Origin: Gemmiger sp. An87
Lineage (GTDB): Bacteria; Bacillota; Clostridia; Oscillospirales; Ruminococcaceae
Length of the DNA stretch: 64,000 bases
NCBI RefSeq assembly: GCF_002159185.1
Contig: NZ_NFHD01000008.1
Span: forward strand, 1-64,000
Direction: 5' to 3'
Positions 15,431 to 26,318 of the stretch are shown here, in pieces. Within the stretch, counting starts at the first letter, position 1. Every line of letters starts with the position of its first letter. The position numbers and the translations under genes are program-made. The notes beneath the pieces were generated by a model. That model ran no database searches and was not told where the DNA came from. It saw only the letters and a program-made list of their open reading frames with translations.

Positions 15431-16183
15431 ATGCTTGCTGTGAACGATCTGCAAAAATCCTATCGGGTGGGCAAAACCAGCTTCCCGGTGCTGAAGGGGG
15501 TGAGCCTTACGGTGGACGCCGGGGAATTCGTGGCGGTGATGGGGCCCTCCGGCTCGGGCAAGACCACCCTGCTCAACTGCATCTCCTGCTACCTGCCCGC
15601 CGACGGCGGCAGCATCCTGCTGGACGGCCGGGACCTGGCCGGGCTGCGGGAGGAGGAGCTGGCCGCGGTGCGCAACCGGCAGCTGGGCTTCGTGTTCCAG
15701 GACTTTTTGTTGCTGGACGGCCTCACCGTGATGGAGAACATCCTGCTGCCCGCCATCATCGGCGGAGCCATGAGCCAGACGGTGCAGGCCCGGGCCGAGC
15801 AGCTGTGCCAGGTGTTCGGCATCGGGGCCATTCAGAACAAATACCCGACCGAGATTTCCGGCGGTGAAAAGCAGCGCACCGCGGTGGCCCGTGCCCTCAT
15901 CAACCACCCGCTGCTGATTCTGGCGGACGAGCCCACCGGCAATCTGGACTCCCGGTCCAGCCGGGCGGTGATCCGCAGCTTTGAGCAGGCAAAGCAGATG
16001 CTGGGGGCCACCATCTTCATGGTCACCCACGATTCCTTCGCTGCTTCCTTCTGCGACCGGGTGATCCTTCTGCGGGACGGCGTGGTCTGGCGCACGCTGG
16101 AAAAGGGCGGCATGGACCGGAGCGCCTTTCAGGACCAGCTGCTGGAGGCCATTGGCGCGATGAGCCGGGAGGAGGAGCCATGA
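15431..16183 (+). CDS. BceA-like ABC transporter ATP-binding protein
   Basis: A 250-residue MacB/BceA-class ATPase with Walker [11 protein letters not shown]-loop FVFQDFLLL, signature ISGGEKQR and Walker [14 protein letters not shown]. With the next gene it forms a transporter of the type that protects against cell-wall-active peptides. ATG 15431 is preferred because GGAAAGG lies 9 bases upstream. The in-frame ATG at 15422 directly abuts that site. The stop overlaps the permease start (ATGA). Confidence 0.88.
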   Translation: MLAVNDLQKSYRVGKTSFPVLKGVSLTVDAGEFVAVMGPSGSGKTTLLNCISCYLPADGGSILLDGRDLAGLREEELAAVRNRQLGFVFQDFLLLDGLTVMENILLPAIIGGAMSQTVQARAEQLCQVFGIGAIQNKYPTEISGGEKQRTAVARALINHPLLILADEPTGNLDSRSSRAVIRSFEQAKQMLGATIFMVTHDSFAASFCDRVILLRDGVVWRTLEKGGMDRSAFQDQLLEAIGAMSREEEP

Positions 16184-18303
16184 AACAGTTGGGTCAGGTA
16201 TGCGCGGCCCTGCGCCGCAAAAACCGGGTACACAGCACTTTGCTGGCCGGGTGCTGCTTTTTCTCGGTGCTGCTCATCACCGCCTACGGCATCATGATGC
16301 GTTCGCCCACCATTCTGGCGGTGCTGCCGGAGGGGGGCGACTCCCGCAAGCAGGTGCTGATGATCTTTGTGATGGCGGTGATCGGCTGCGCCATGTTCAC
16401 GGTGTACGCCTCGGGGCTGTTTTTCCGCCACCGCTCCCGCCAGACCGGCATCCTGCTGGCGCTGGGGGCCTCCCGCCGCCAGCTGCGGCGGCAGCTGAAC
16501 CGGGAGCTGGCGGTGCTGGCCGCTGTTTCCTGCGCCGCCGGGGCCATTCTGGCCGCGCCCCTTGCCTGGGACATCTGGCAGCTGTTCCGCCTGTTCGTGG
16601 TGGACAGCGCCCAGATGACCCTGCGCTTTGAGCCCCGGGCCTGGGCCATCGCGCTGGGCTTTTCGGTGTTCGTGGCGGTGCTGCTCTTCGCGGCGGGCAG
16701 GCGCTCGGTGCGCCGGGCCAACATCATCGAGACGGTGCAGGAGGTCCACCGCAGCGAGCCCATCCGGGCGGTGCCCCGCTGGTACGGCCCGCTGGGGATT
16801 TTTCTTTTGGCGGCGGGCGGCCTGCTGGGCTACCTTGCGCCCTCGGTGTTTGTGAACCTGCTGCACTGGTACCCGCCGGCCGGGCTTTCCGGTCTGTTCT
16901 ATCTGCCCGCGCTGGCCGGGCTTTACATGATTTTGCTGCACACGGTGGTGAACGGCTGGCGGGCCCGGCACGCCTACCGGGACCTGATCGCCACCTCGAT
17001 GATGAAGTTCCAGGGCCGCCAGACGGTGCGCAGCATGCTGGTGATGACGCTGCTCTTGGGCGGCGGGCTGTTCGCCGCCTTCTACACCCCCATGATCGGC
17101 GCCGGGTCCATGCTGAGCTACGACGTCCGCCCGGTGGACTACGCCTACCACTTCCGGGCGGACCAGAACGGCCCCGGAAAGCCCCAGGTGGAGCAGCTGG
17201 CCGCAGAATACGGCGTGGCCCTCACCTCCTGGGCCGAAGCGCCCATGGCCCGGCTGGCGGTGGACGGCAGCTATCAGGTGGAGGAGGAGGGCCCGCTGGG
17301 CACCACCTGGCGCAGCGTCTACGCCCAGCAGGCCCAGAGCGTGCTGGTGCTCTCGGAATCCGGCTACCGGGCCCTCACCGGCGAGATTGTGGACCTGGCC
17401 CCGGGCCAGGCCGCCGGTGTGCTGGACGCCTCCGGCAGCGGGCAGGGCCGGTTCGAGCCGGACGCGACCCTCTTCACCAATCCCCTCACCGGGCAGCAGC
17501 TGGCGGTTACCCCGGCCGAGCCGCTGTGCCACGACCTGCTGCTGGGCTGCTACGTGCTGGACGACGGCGACTGGGCCGCGCTTTCCAATGGTCTCACCGG
17601 CGAATGGCGCGAGCAGATGGTCTTTTTCAACCTGGAAAACGAGGAGGACAGCTACCCCTTCGCCCGGGCCCTCTTCGACCGCATTGTGGACGGCTCCGGC
17701 CCCGAGGTGGCGGTGCTGGACGGCTGGGACCCCATCGTGCGCCAGCGGTATCTGGAGGAAGAGGGCGTCTATTTCCTGGACCCGGACCAGGCCGAGGAAG
17801 CGAACTTCCCCCGCATGGACTACAGCCAGCGGGATTCCTCGGACTTCCGGCTCTACTGGCAGTACATGCCCCGGTTCCGGGTGCTGGACAAGGCGGACTT
17901 CGTGCGCACCACGGCGGTGTTCCTGATGCTGTTTGTCTTCATCGGGGTGCTGTGCCTTTCGGCGGTGATCGTGATCGCCTGCACCCGCTGCATGACCATC
18001 GCCCTGACCAGCCGTCCGGTCTACAATGACCTGCGCAGGCTGGGCGCGCCGGGGCAGTACCTCTACCGCTCCGCCCGCAGCCAGGTGCGCCTGGTGTTCC
18101 TCACACCCGCACTGGCGGGCTCCGGGCTGATTCTCGGCTTTTACCTGCTCATCCTTTATTTCAACGACAACCGGCTCACCGCCGGGGAGCTGGCGGGGCT
18201 GGGTCTCTGCCTGGGCCTGACCGCCGGGGTGGGTGCGCTGCTCTGGGCGGTGTACCGGCTCACCCTCGGCCGGGTCTGCGCCGCGCTGGACATCCGGCGG
18301 TGA
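16180..18303 (+). CDS. BceB/FtsX-like ABC transporter permease
   Basis: This 707-residue permease has ten predicted membrane helices: one at the N-terminus (about 20-40), three at 58-180, two at 200-265, one at ~285-305, and three at the C-terminus (about 570-700). A ~220-residue extracellular domain (about 320-560) lies between helices VII and VIII, the hallmark of BceB-type antimicrobial-peptide transporters. BceB normally works with a BceS intramembrane kinase and OmpR-type BceR, but here the adjacent system is LytTR-type. ATGA overlap with the ATPase shows coupling. Confidence 0.87.
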   Translation: MKQLGQVCAALRRKNRVHSTLLAGCCFFSVLLITAYGIMMRSPTILAVLPEGGDSRKQVLMIFVMAVIGCAMFTVYASGLFFRHRSRQTGILLALGASRRQLRRQLNRELAVLAAVSCAAGAILAAPLAWDIWQLFRLFVVDSAQMTLRFEPRAWAIALGFSVFVAVLLFAAGRRSVRRANIIETVQEVHRSEPIRAVPRWYGPLGIFLLAAGGLLGYLAPSVFVNLLHWYPPAGLSGLFYLPALAGLYMILLHTVVNGWRARHAYRDLIATSMMKFQGRQTVRSMLVMTLLLGGGLFAAFYTPMIGAGSMLSYDVRPVDYAYHFRADQNGPGKPQVEQLAAEYGVALTSWAEAPMARLAVDGSYQVEEEGPLGTTWRSVYAQQAQSVLVLSESGYRALTGEIVDLAPGQAAGVLDASGSGQGRFEPDATLFTNPLTGQQLAVTPAEPLCHDLLLGCYVLDDGDWAALSNGLTGEWREQMVFFNLENEEDSYPFARALFDRIVDGSGPEVAVLDGWDPIVRQRYLEEEGVYFLDPDQAEEANFPRMDYSQRDSSDFRLYWQYMPRFRVLDKADFVRTTAVFLMLFVFIGVLCLSAVIVIACTRCMTIALTSRPVYNDLRRLGAPGQYLYRSARSQVRLVFLTPALAGSGLILGFYLLILYFNDNRLTAGELAGLGLCLGLTAGVGALLWAVYRLTLGRVCAALDIRR

Positions 18304-18326
18304 CGGCAGCATTCGATGAAAGAAGG

Positions 18327-18362
18327 CCCCCGGCCGTGCAGGAGCACCGCCGGGGGATTTTG
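18327..18362. terminator. Terminator between convergent permease and M20 genes
   Basis: Stem cccccggc (18327-18334) / gccggggg (18349-18356), followed by ATTTT on plus and CCTTCTTTC on minus. The U-tracts are modest, so both directions are moderate. Confidence 0.6.
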
Positions 18363-18372
18363 CGTGTTTCCT

Positions 18373-19554
18373 TTATTCCGCGTGGGCCGCCAGCCAGTTG
18401 GCAGCGCAGCCTGCCAGCACCGCCGCGCCCAGAGGGAGCACCTCTTCATTGAAGACCACCGCCGGGTGGTGGCTGCCCGCCCGGTTGTAGATCTCCTCCG
18501 GGCCGCCCGCGCCGATGCCCATGAACACCGCGGGCACCTGCTGGCTCACCTCGGCAAAGTCCTCGCTGCCCATCTGGCGGGGCAGCTCCTCCATCTTTTC
18601 GGCAATCTGGCCCGCGTAGCCCGCCAGCTCGGCGGCCAGCTGGGGCTGGTTGTGCAGCGAGGCCACGCCCGCCAGGAACTCCACCTCACAGCTGCCCCGG
18701 AACAAAGCCGCGGTTCCTTCGCAGATCTCCACCAGCCGCTTGCGGGCGTGGGCCCGGTTGTGGTTGGAGAAGGCCCGGATGCTGCCCTTCATCTCCACCG
18801 TTTCCGGGATGGAATTGTGCAGCTCGCCCCCGTGGATGGTGCACACCGTAAGCACCAGCGGATCCTGGGGGTCCACCTCCCGGGCGTTCACCTCCTGCAA
18901 CGCCAGCAGGATGTGGGCCGCGATGGTCAGCGGGTCCACCGCGTTCTGGGGAATGGCGCCGTGGCCCGCCTTGCCCCGCACCAGAATGGAAAAGCTGTCC
19001 GACGAGGCCAGCGCCGGGCCCTGCCGCCAGGCCAGAGTCCCCACATGCATGGGGCCGGGGAACACATGCAGCGCCAGGGCTGCGTCCACCGGCGGGTTTT
19101 GCAGCACGCCCGCCTGGACCATGGCCGCCGCGCCCTTCAGATTCTCCTCCGAGGGCTGGAACATCAGCTTCACCCGGCCGGGCAGCTCGTTCTCCCTCTG
19201 CTTTAACAGCGCCGCCGCGCCCAGCAGCATGGCGGTGTGCAGGTCGTGGCCGCAGGTGTGGGCGCACTCGCCCTGCGCCGCAAACTCCAGGCCGCTGGCC
19301 TCCTGCATCTTCAGCGCGTCCATATCGCCCCGCAAAAGGAACACCGGCCCCTGTTCCGGGCCGATGCAGGCGGTGATGCCGCCGCCCAGACGAGTGGACT
19401 CGATCCCCATTTCCCGCAGGCGGTTCTCCACATAGGCGGTGGTGCGGGGCAGCTCCATCCCCAATTCCGGCATACCGTGCAGCGCGCGGCGGTCGGCCCG
19501 CAGGGCGCCGGCCATGGCGGCCGCCTGCTCATAAAACTGCTTCATTTCAAACAT
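18373..19554 (-). CDS. M20-family amidohydrolase (N-acyl amino acid/peptide hydrolase)
   Basis: A 393-residue metallo-aminoacylase of the M20D type (hippurate hydrolase, IAA-amino acid hydrolase, AbgA/B, YxeP). Metal-binding elements are RGDMDAL (D77/D79), CGHDLHT (C101, H103), PSEEN (E136/E137) and AGSHHPAV near the C-terminus. It would remove an acyl group from an N-acylated amino acid or split a dipeptide-like amide in the cytosol. ATG 19554 has GGGGAG nine bases upstream. A textbook sigma-54 promoter lies 59 bases before the start, so the gene is very probably controlled by the divergent EBP. Confidence 0.9.
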   Translation of the reverse strand: MFEMKQFYEQAAAMAGALRADRRALHGMPELGMELPRTTAYVENRLREMGIESTRLGGGITACIGPEQGPVFLLRGDMDALKMQEASGLEFAAQGECAHTCGHDLHTAMLLGAAALLKQRENELPGRVKLMFQPSEENLKGAAAMVQAGVLQNPPVDAALALHVFPGPMHVGTLAWRQGPALASSDSFSILVRGKAGHGAIPQNAVDPLTIAAHILLALQEVNAREVDPQDPLVLTVCTIHGGELHNSIPETVEMKGSIRAFSNHNRAHARKRLVEICEGTAALFRGSCEVEFLAGVASLHNQPQLAAELAGYAGQIAEKMEELPRQMGSEDFAEVSQQVPAVFMGIGAGGPEEIYNRAGSHHPAVVFNEEVLPLGAAVLAGCAANWLAAHAE

Positions 19555-19612
19555 TTGTATAAACTCCCCTTTCCGGTAAAAGAATCCGGCAAAATGCTTC
19601 TGTTCTGTTTGC

Positions 19613-19628
19613 AGCAAATTCCGTGCCA
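19613..19628 (-). promoter_or_regulatory. Sigma-54 promoter of the M20 gene
   Basis: On the minus strand the sequence reads TGGCACG-N4-TTGCT, an exact match to the -24/-12 consensus with GG and GC separated by ten bases. The M20 start codon is about 50 bases downstream of the predicted transcription start. Confidence 0.85.
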
Positions 19629-19672
19629 GCGCCGCTTCGCCCGGCTCGGACCCGCCCGCCGGGCCGCTTTTC

Positions 19673-19701
19673 TTGACAGCACCCCCGGTCCATGCCATAA
19701 T
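19673..19701 (+). promoter_or_regulatory. Sigma-70 promoter of the enhancer-binding protein gene
   Basis: TTGACA (19673-19678), a 17-base spacer and CATAAT (19696-19701) lie 44 bases before the regulator start. The regulator is thus expressed by housekeeping sigma while its targets use sigma-54. Confidence 0.8.
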
Positions 19702-19714
19702 GAGCACATAAAAT

Positions 19715-19732
19715 AGGTTGAACAGGTTGAAA
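19715..19732. repeat. Tandem AGGTTGA repeats (candidate upstream activating site 1)
   Basis: AGGTTGAA at 19715-19722 and AGGTTGAA at 19724-19731 are 9 bases apart. They lie about 90 bases upstream of the M20 -24 element and also just downstream of the regulator -10. The same pair recurs at 21798-21815 upstream of the other sigma-54 promoter, which is what shared enhancer sites for one EBP would look like. Confidence 0.5.
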
Positions 19733-19744
19733 TGAGGTGCTTTT

Positions 19745-21797
<2,053 letters not shown>

Positions 21798-21799
<2 letters not shown>

Positions 21800-21867
21800 G
21801 TTGAAAACAGGTTGATTTTCATATCCATTTCTTCACCCTTTATTGACCATTTTCTGCAGATTGGTCA
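21798..21867. promoter_or_regulatory. Candidate upstream activating sites 2 (repeats and dyad)
   Basis: AGGTTGAA (21798-21805) and AGGTTGA (21809-21815) repeat the pair found at 19715-19731. A perfect dyad TGACCA-N12-TGGTCA follows at 21844-21867. Both lie 130-200 bases upstream of the sigma-54 promoter at 21999, a normal enhancer distance. Confidence 0.45.
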
Positions 21868-21917
21868 TTTTCTTGTCTAAAACAGTCAAAATTCACGTCC
21901 AAATTCTCCCATATTTT

Positions 21918-21978
21918 TTGGCGTTTGCGACAATCAGAACTCGTTCTATTTGTCGGGAACGCCAATTTTTTATTTTTT
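21918..21978 (+). terminator. Long hairpin terminator after the regulator gene
   Basis: Nested complementary arms TTGGCGTT/AACGCCAA (21918-21925, 21958-21965), CGACAA/TTGTCG (21928-21933, 21950-21955) and AGAAC/GTTCT (21936-21940, 21943-21947) form a nearly perfect 48-base hairpin, followed by TTTTTTATTTTTTG. It probably ends the regulator transcript and insulates the sigma-54 promoter. Because it lies ~40-80 bases upstream of the -24 site it could instead bind protein. Confidence 0.7.
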
Positions 21979-21998
21979 GTCAAAAAAATCACCTGTTT

Positions 21999-22014
21999 TG
22001 GCCCGATTCTTGCT
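21999..22014 (+). promoter_or_regulatory. Sigma-54 promoter of the sulfur/peptide catabolic gene series
   Basis: TGGCCCG-N4-TTGCT with GG-N10-GC spacing (GG 22000-22001, GC 22012-22013) matches the -24/-12 consensus. Predicted start is about 22025, followed by a stable leader hairpin (cgggcgg/ccgcccg, 22035-22052) and the ribosome site of the MalY/PatB-like gene. Confidence 0.8.
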
Positions 22015-22079
22015 ATAACAAAAGCAACAGCAACCGGGCGGTGCGCCGCCCGAAGACCCACGCAAAAGGAGACGACGCT

Positions 22080-23264
22080 ATGAAATACGATTTCGACCGC
22101 CCCATCGACCGGTGGAACAACTTCGCCGCCAAGTACGACGAGATGGAGGCCCGCTTCGGCCGCCGGGATCTGATCCCCATGTGGATCGCCGACATGGATC
22201 TGATGACCGCCCAGCCCATTCTGGACGCCATCGACGCCCGCAACCGGCAGGGCATCTTCGGCTACACCAGCCGCCCGGACTCTTATTTTGAAGCGGTGTG
22301 CCAGTGGCAGGAAAAGCGCAACGGCTGGAAGCCGGATCCGGCGCTGTGCCTGTACACCCTGGGCGTGGTACCGGCGCTGTGCACCTTCGTGCGGGAGTTC
22401 TCGAAGCCCGGCGACGAGATCCTGTTCACCACTCCCGTTTACGGCGAGTTCTTCGACTCGGTGGAAAACTGGGGCCGCAAGTGCCTCACCGTTCCCCTGA
22501 AGGAGGAAAACGGCTACTATTCCATGGACTTCGAGGCCTTTGAGGAGGCACTCAAGCGCCGCCCGCCCCTGTTCATCCTGTGTAACCCCCACAACCCGGT
22601 GGGCCGCGTCTGGACCGCCGACGAGCTGCGCCGGATGGGCGAATTGTGCGTGCAGTACGGCACCCTGATCATCAGCGACGAGATTCACAGCGATCTGATG
22701 CTCTTCGGCCACAAGCACATCCCCATGGCCACCGTGAGCGAGGAGATCGCCGCCAACACCATCACCTGCACCTCCGCCACCAAGACCTTCAACCTGGCGG
22801 GCCTGCAGGCGGCCACCCTGATGTTCCCCAACGAAAAGCTTCGGGACACCTACCAGGCCTTCTGGAAATCCATGGACGTGCACCGCAACAACTCCTTCAG
22901 CCTGGTGGCGGTGGAGGCCGCCTTCCGCTACGGCGAGGAATGGCTGGAGCAGCTGCTGGCCCATCTGGAGCGCAACGTGACCTACGTGGAGAACTACCTG
23001 AAGGAGAACATCCCCGAGATCACCCTGCACCGGCCGGAATGCACTTATCTGCTGTGGCTCAACTGCAAGGGCCTGGGCCTTGCGGGCGATGCGCTGCCCG
23101 CCTTCATGGTAAACGAAGCGCACCTGGCACTGAACGACGGCCGGGGCTTCGGCAAAACCGAGGGCGAGGGCTACATGCGCATGAACATCGCCTGCCCGCT
23201 GTGCACCCTGGAAAAGGCCATGGCCCAGCTGAAGGCTGCTGTGGACAAACACATGGGCCGCTGA
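22080..23264 (+). CDS. MalY/PatB-type PLP-dependent cystathionine beta-lyase
   Basis: This 394-residue aminotransferase-fold class I/II PLP enzyme has the MalY/PatB signature MWIADMD near the N-terminus. The PLP lysine is K235 (TSATKTFNLAG), with D200 in IISDEIH, N169-P170 (CNPHNPVG) and Y121. Enzymes of this group cleave C-S bonds of cystathionine, cystine or S-substituted cysteines to thiol, pyruvate and ammonia. AAAAGGAG lies about ten bases before the ATG. It is first in a plus-strand series downstream of the sigma-54 promoter, next to a transporter and hydrolases, suggesting catabolism of a cysteine conjugate. Confidence 0.92.
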   Translation: MKYDFDRPIDRWNNFAAKYDEMEARFGRRDLIPMWIADMDLMTAQPILDAIDARNRQGIFGYTSRPDSYFEAVCQWQEKRNGWKPDPALCLYTLGVVPALCTFVREFSKPGDEILFTTPVYGEFFDSVENWGRKCLTVPLKEENGYYSMDFEAFEEALKRRPPLFILCNPHNPVGRVWTADELRRMGELCVQYGTLIISDEIHSDLMLFGHKHIPMATVSEEIAANTITCTSATKTFNLAGLQAATLMFPNEKLRDTYQAFWKSMDVHRNNSFSLVAVEAAFRYGEEWLEQLLAHLERNVTYVENYLKENIPEITLHRPECTYLLWLNCKGLGLAGDALPAFMVNEAHLALNDGRGFGKTEGEGYMRMNIACPLCTLEKAMAQLKAAVDKHMGR

Positions 23265-23364
23265 CCCGGCCCCCAAATGCGGATCAAGCTCTTCACAGCG
23301 GAGGAGAGTGAGATAAGGCGGCACCGCCGCCGGAGAGAGAAACCATTTATAAGGAGGAATCCCC

Positions 23365-24921
23365 ATGGCAAAAAGCAATTCTCTGCAAAAGAAAAGCCTG
23401 GTTGTTCGTGCGCTGGACGGCATCGAGCATGCAGGCAACGCGTTGCCCAGCCCGGCAACCCTCTTCCTGGTCCTGACCATTGCGGTCATGATCATCTCGG
23501 CCATCTGCGCAAAGCTTGGCGTGTCGGTCACCTACGAGACCATCGACACCGCCAACGGCAACGCCATCGTTGAGACCACCGTTTCCGCGGTGAACCTGCT
23601 CTCGGTGGAAGCCATCCGCGACCTGATCACCAAGATCGTTACCAACTTCACCTCGTTCTTCGCTCTGGGCACCGTGTTCACCATCATCCTGGGCGTGAGC
23701 GTGGCCGACGGTTCGGGCATGCTGTCCGCTCTGCTGCGCAAGGCGGCCACCTCCGCCCCCCGCAGCCTGGTCACCGCCATGGTGGTGTTCCTGGGCATCA
23801 TGTCCAACATCGCCTCCTCCACCGGCTACGTGGTGCTGGTTCCCCTGGGCGCGATTCTGTTCATGGCCTTCGGCCGTCATCCCATCGCGGGCCTGGCCGC
23901 TGCCTTCGCCGGTGTGTCCGGCGGCTGGAGCGCCAACCTGCTGATCGGCACCAACGACCCCATGTTCGCCGGTATGTCCACCCAGGCGGCCAACATGCTG
24001 GACCCCAACTACGTGGTGTCGCCCCTGTGCAACTGGTTCTTCATGTTCGCCTCCACCTTCGTGATCACCGCCATCGGCACCTTCGTGACCGACAAGATCG
24101 TTGAGCCCCGCCTGGGCAAATACGAGGGCGCCATCGAGGGCGAGAGCAACGACCTGACCGCCGCCGAGAAGCGCGGCCTGAAGTTCGCCGGCATCGCCGC
24201 CCTCATCTACATCGCCCTGATCCTGATCGCCGTGGTTCCCACCAACGGCCTGCTGCGCAGCGCCACCGGCGGTTTCCTGTCCAGCCCCTTCATGAGCGGC
24301 ATCATCTTCATCATGATGCTTCTGTTCCTCATCCCCGGCATCGCCTTCGGCGTGGGCGCGGGCACCATCCACAACGACAAGGACGTTGTGGACCTGATGA
24401 CCAAGGGCATCTCCGGCCTGTCCGGCTTCATGGTACTGATCTTCTTCGCCGCTCAGTTCACCAACTTCTTCACCTACTCCAACCTGGGCACCATCCTGTC
24501 CGTTGCGGGCGCCAACTTCCTGGAGAGCGTGGGCTTCGTGGGCCTGCCGCTGATCATCGCGCTGATCCTGCTCACCGCCATCATCAACCTGTTCATCGCG
24601 GTGGACAGCGCCAAGTGGGCCATCATGGCTCCCGTGTTCGTTCCCATGTTCATGCGTCTGGGCATGTCTCCTGAGCTGACTCAGGTGGCCTACCGCATCG
24701 GCGACTCCTGCACCAACATCATCGCCCCCACCATGCCCTTCTTCGTACTGACCGTGGCCTTCTTCCAGAAATACAACAAGAAGGCCGGCATCGGCACCGT
24801 TGTTTCCACCATGCTGCCCTACTCTCTGGGCTTCCTGCTTGGCTGGATCGCGCTGTTCATCATCTGGTACGTTCTGGGCCTGCCTCTGGGACCTGGCTCT
24901 CCCATGTTCTACCCCGCCTGA
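23365..24921 (+). CDS. AbgT-family transporter
   Basis: A 518-residue membrane protein with about 12-13 hydrophobic segments belonging to the AbgT family, whose members include the p-aminobenzoyl-glutamate importer and the MtrF/YdaH sulfonamide exporters. Family-typical stretches are STGYVVLVPLGA, SGGWSANLLIGTND and the C-terminal RIGDSCTNIIAPTMPFF. With a MalY/PatB lyase, an M20 hydrolase and a dipeptidase it most plausibly imports a small acylated amino acid or dipeptide-like compound. ATAAGGAGG precedes the ATG. A GC-rich hairpin (24946-24971) follows. Confidence 0.88.
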   Translation: MAKSNSLQKKSLVVRALDGIEHAGNALPSPATLFLVLTIAVMIISAICAKLGVSVTYETIDTANGNAIVETTVSAVNLLSVEAIRDLITKIVTNFTSFFALGTVFTIILGVSVADGSGMLSALLRKAATSAPRSLVTAMVVFLGIMSNIASSTGYVVLVPLGAILFMAFGRHPIAGLAAAFAGVSGGWSANLLIGTNDPMFAGMSTQAANMLDPNYVVSPLCNWFFMFASTFVITAIGTFVTDKIVEPRLGKYEGAIEGESNDLTAAEKRGLKFAGIAALIYIALILIAVVPTNGLLRSATGGFLSSPFMSGIIFIMMLLFLIPGIAFGVGAGTIHNDKDVVDLMTKGISGLSGFMVLIFFAAQFTNFFTYSNLGTILSVAGANFLESVGFVGLPLIIALILLTAIINLFIAVDSAKWAIMAPVFVPMFMRLGMSPELTQVAYRIGDSCTNIIAPTMPFFVLTVAFFQKYNKKAGIGTVVSTMLPYSLGFLLGWIALFIIWYVLGLPLGPGSPMFYPA

Positions 24922-24945
24922 TCCCGTCTGCCGGTTTTGTAAGGA

Positions 24946-24978
24946 GCCGCGCGCGCCGCTGCGCGCGCGGCCCTTTTC
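24946..24978 (+). terminator. Intercistronic hairpin with U-tract
   Basis: A perfect 11-bp GC stem (24946-24956 / 24961-24971, loop cgct) is followed by CCTTTTCC. The next gene begins 34 bases later without an obvious promoter, so this probably lowers distal expression or protects the upstream mRNA rather than ending the operon. Confidence 0.6.
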
Positions 24979-25012
24979 CGTTACATCCATCACTCAAAAG
25001 GAGGATTGTTCC

Positions 25013-26194
25013 ATGCTTCCCAAGGAAAACCGAATCAAGGAGCTTCTGCGTGAAAAAGGCCTGGACGGCGCCATCGTCTCCTCGCCGGAAAACTTCCATT
25101 ATGTGACCGGCTTTGCCGGCCATCAGCACACCGTGTCCCGCCAGGCGGGCTTTTCCATCGCGGTGGTCAGCGCCCGGGAGGGTGTTCCCACCCAGCTGAC
25201 CACCATGGACTTTGAGGTGCCCACCTTCGAAATCAAAAGCGCGGGCCGCTTCATCGTGCGCAAGTACGACACCTGGGTGGGCGTAAAGACCTGGGACGAG
25301 ATTGCAAACGGCGCCATCGTGCCCGCCCCCGCGGTGATGGAAAGCTCCTCGGACATCCTGGCCAAAATGGTGCGGGAGATGGACCTGGCGGACAAAAAGC
25401 TGGGCGTTGAGCTGGACTATCTGCCCGTGGGCTATTACAATAATCTGTGCGGCATGTTCCCGGAGGCAAAGTTTGAAAATATCTCCGAGCTGTTCGTTTA
25501 CGCCCGCAGCGTGAAGACTCCCGAGGAGATCGAAATGTTCCGCACCCTCTGCCGCGCAGCGGACGAGGGCTTCACCGCCGTGAGCCGCATCGCCCGCCCC
25601 GGCGTGAGCGAGCGGGAACTGGTGAACGAGTTCCGCCGCACCGTGATCGCCACCGGCGTGGCCGCGCCCAGTGCCTGGTCCATGTTCTCCACCGGCGAGA
25701 GCGGCAGCCGCCTGACCATTCCCGGCGACGCGGTGATCCAGAAGGGCGACGTGGTGAAGTTCGACGCGGGCGTGAACGCCGAGTTCGACTTCTACACCAC
25801 CGACACCTCCCGCGCCTGGGTGATGGAGGGCGCGGACCCGGCGCTGTACAAACTGAAGGACCGGCTGTATGAGGCCCAGCGGCGGATGATCGCCGCTGCC
25901 AAGCCCGGCCTGCCCATCAACGAGCTGTACCACATCGCCTATGACTACGTGAAGGAGATGTTCCCCAGCTACCGCCGGGGCCATCAGGGCCACAGCATCA
26001 GCATGGGCCCCGCCACCGCCGAAGCCCCCTACATCAACCCCACCACCACCCGGCCGCTGGAGGCGGGCATGGTGCTGGCCATGGAGGTGCCCTGCTACAT
26101 CGGCGGGGTGCAGGGCTTCAACATCGAGGACATGGTACTGATCACCCCGGACGGCTGCGAGGTGCTCACCCCCAACACCCCCCATTACCTGTAA
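25013..26194 (+). CDS. M24-family Xaa-Pro dipeptidase/aminopeptidase
   Basis: A 393-residue creatinase-fold metallopeptidase with an N-terminal creatinase-like domain (1-165) and C-terminal pita-bread catalytic domain. Metal-ligand regions are VVKFDAGVN and TTDTSRAW (two Asp), GHQGHSI (His) and the EVPCY and NIEDM segments (two Glu). It would split X-Pro or related dipeptides in the cytosol. AAAGGAGG precedes the ATG. In this cluster it may release cysteine or an acyl-amino-acid from a peptide conjugate. A general prolidase role is equally possible. Confidence 0.9.
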   Translation: MLPKENRIKELLREKGLDGAIVSSPENFHYVTGFAGHQHTVSRQAGFSIAVVSAREGVPTQLTTMDFEVPTFEIKSAGRFIVRKYDTWVGVKTWDEIANGAIVPAPAVMESSSDILAKMVREMDLADKKLGVELDYLPVGYYNNLCGMFPEAKFENISELFVYARSVKTPEEIEMFRTLCRAADEGFTAVSRIARPGVSERELVNEFRRTVIATGVAAPSAWSMFSTGESGSRLTIPGDAVIQKGDVVKFDAGVNAEFDFYTTDTSRAWVMEGADPALYKLKDRLYEAQRRMIAAAKPGLPINELYHIAYDYVKEMFPSYRRGHQGHSISMGPATAEAPYINPTTTRPLEAGMVLAMEVPCYIGGVQGFNIEDMVLITPDGCEVLTPNTPHYL

Positions 26195-26318
26195 GCTTTT
26201 CCCGTTCTAATCCCAATTTCCCCTGACCCAAACCGTTTTTGATTTTTCAAGGCGGCGCCGCTCCACCCCGGGCAGCGCCGCCCCCATCCCATTTTTTCCG
26301 AAAGGCAGGGAACGTTCC

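Noticed and set aside
22015-22080. Riboswitch before the MalY/PatB-like gene
   Set aside because: The leader is only about 55 bases with a single 7-bp hairpin, too short for known cysteine, SAM or T-box elements.
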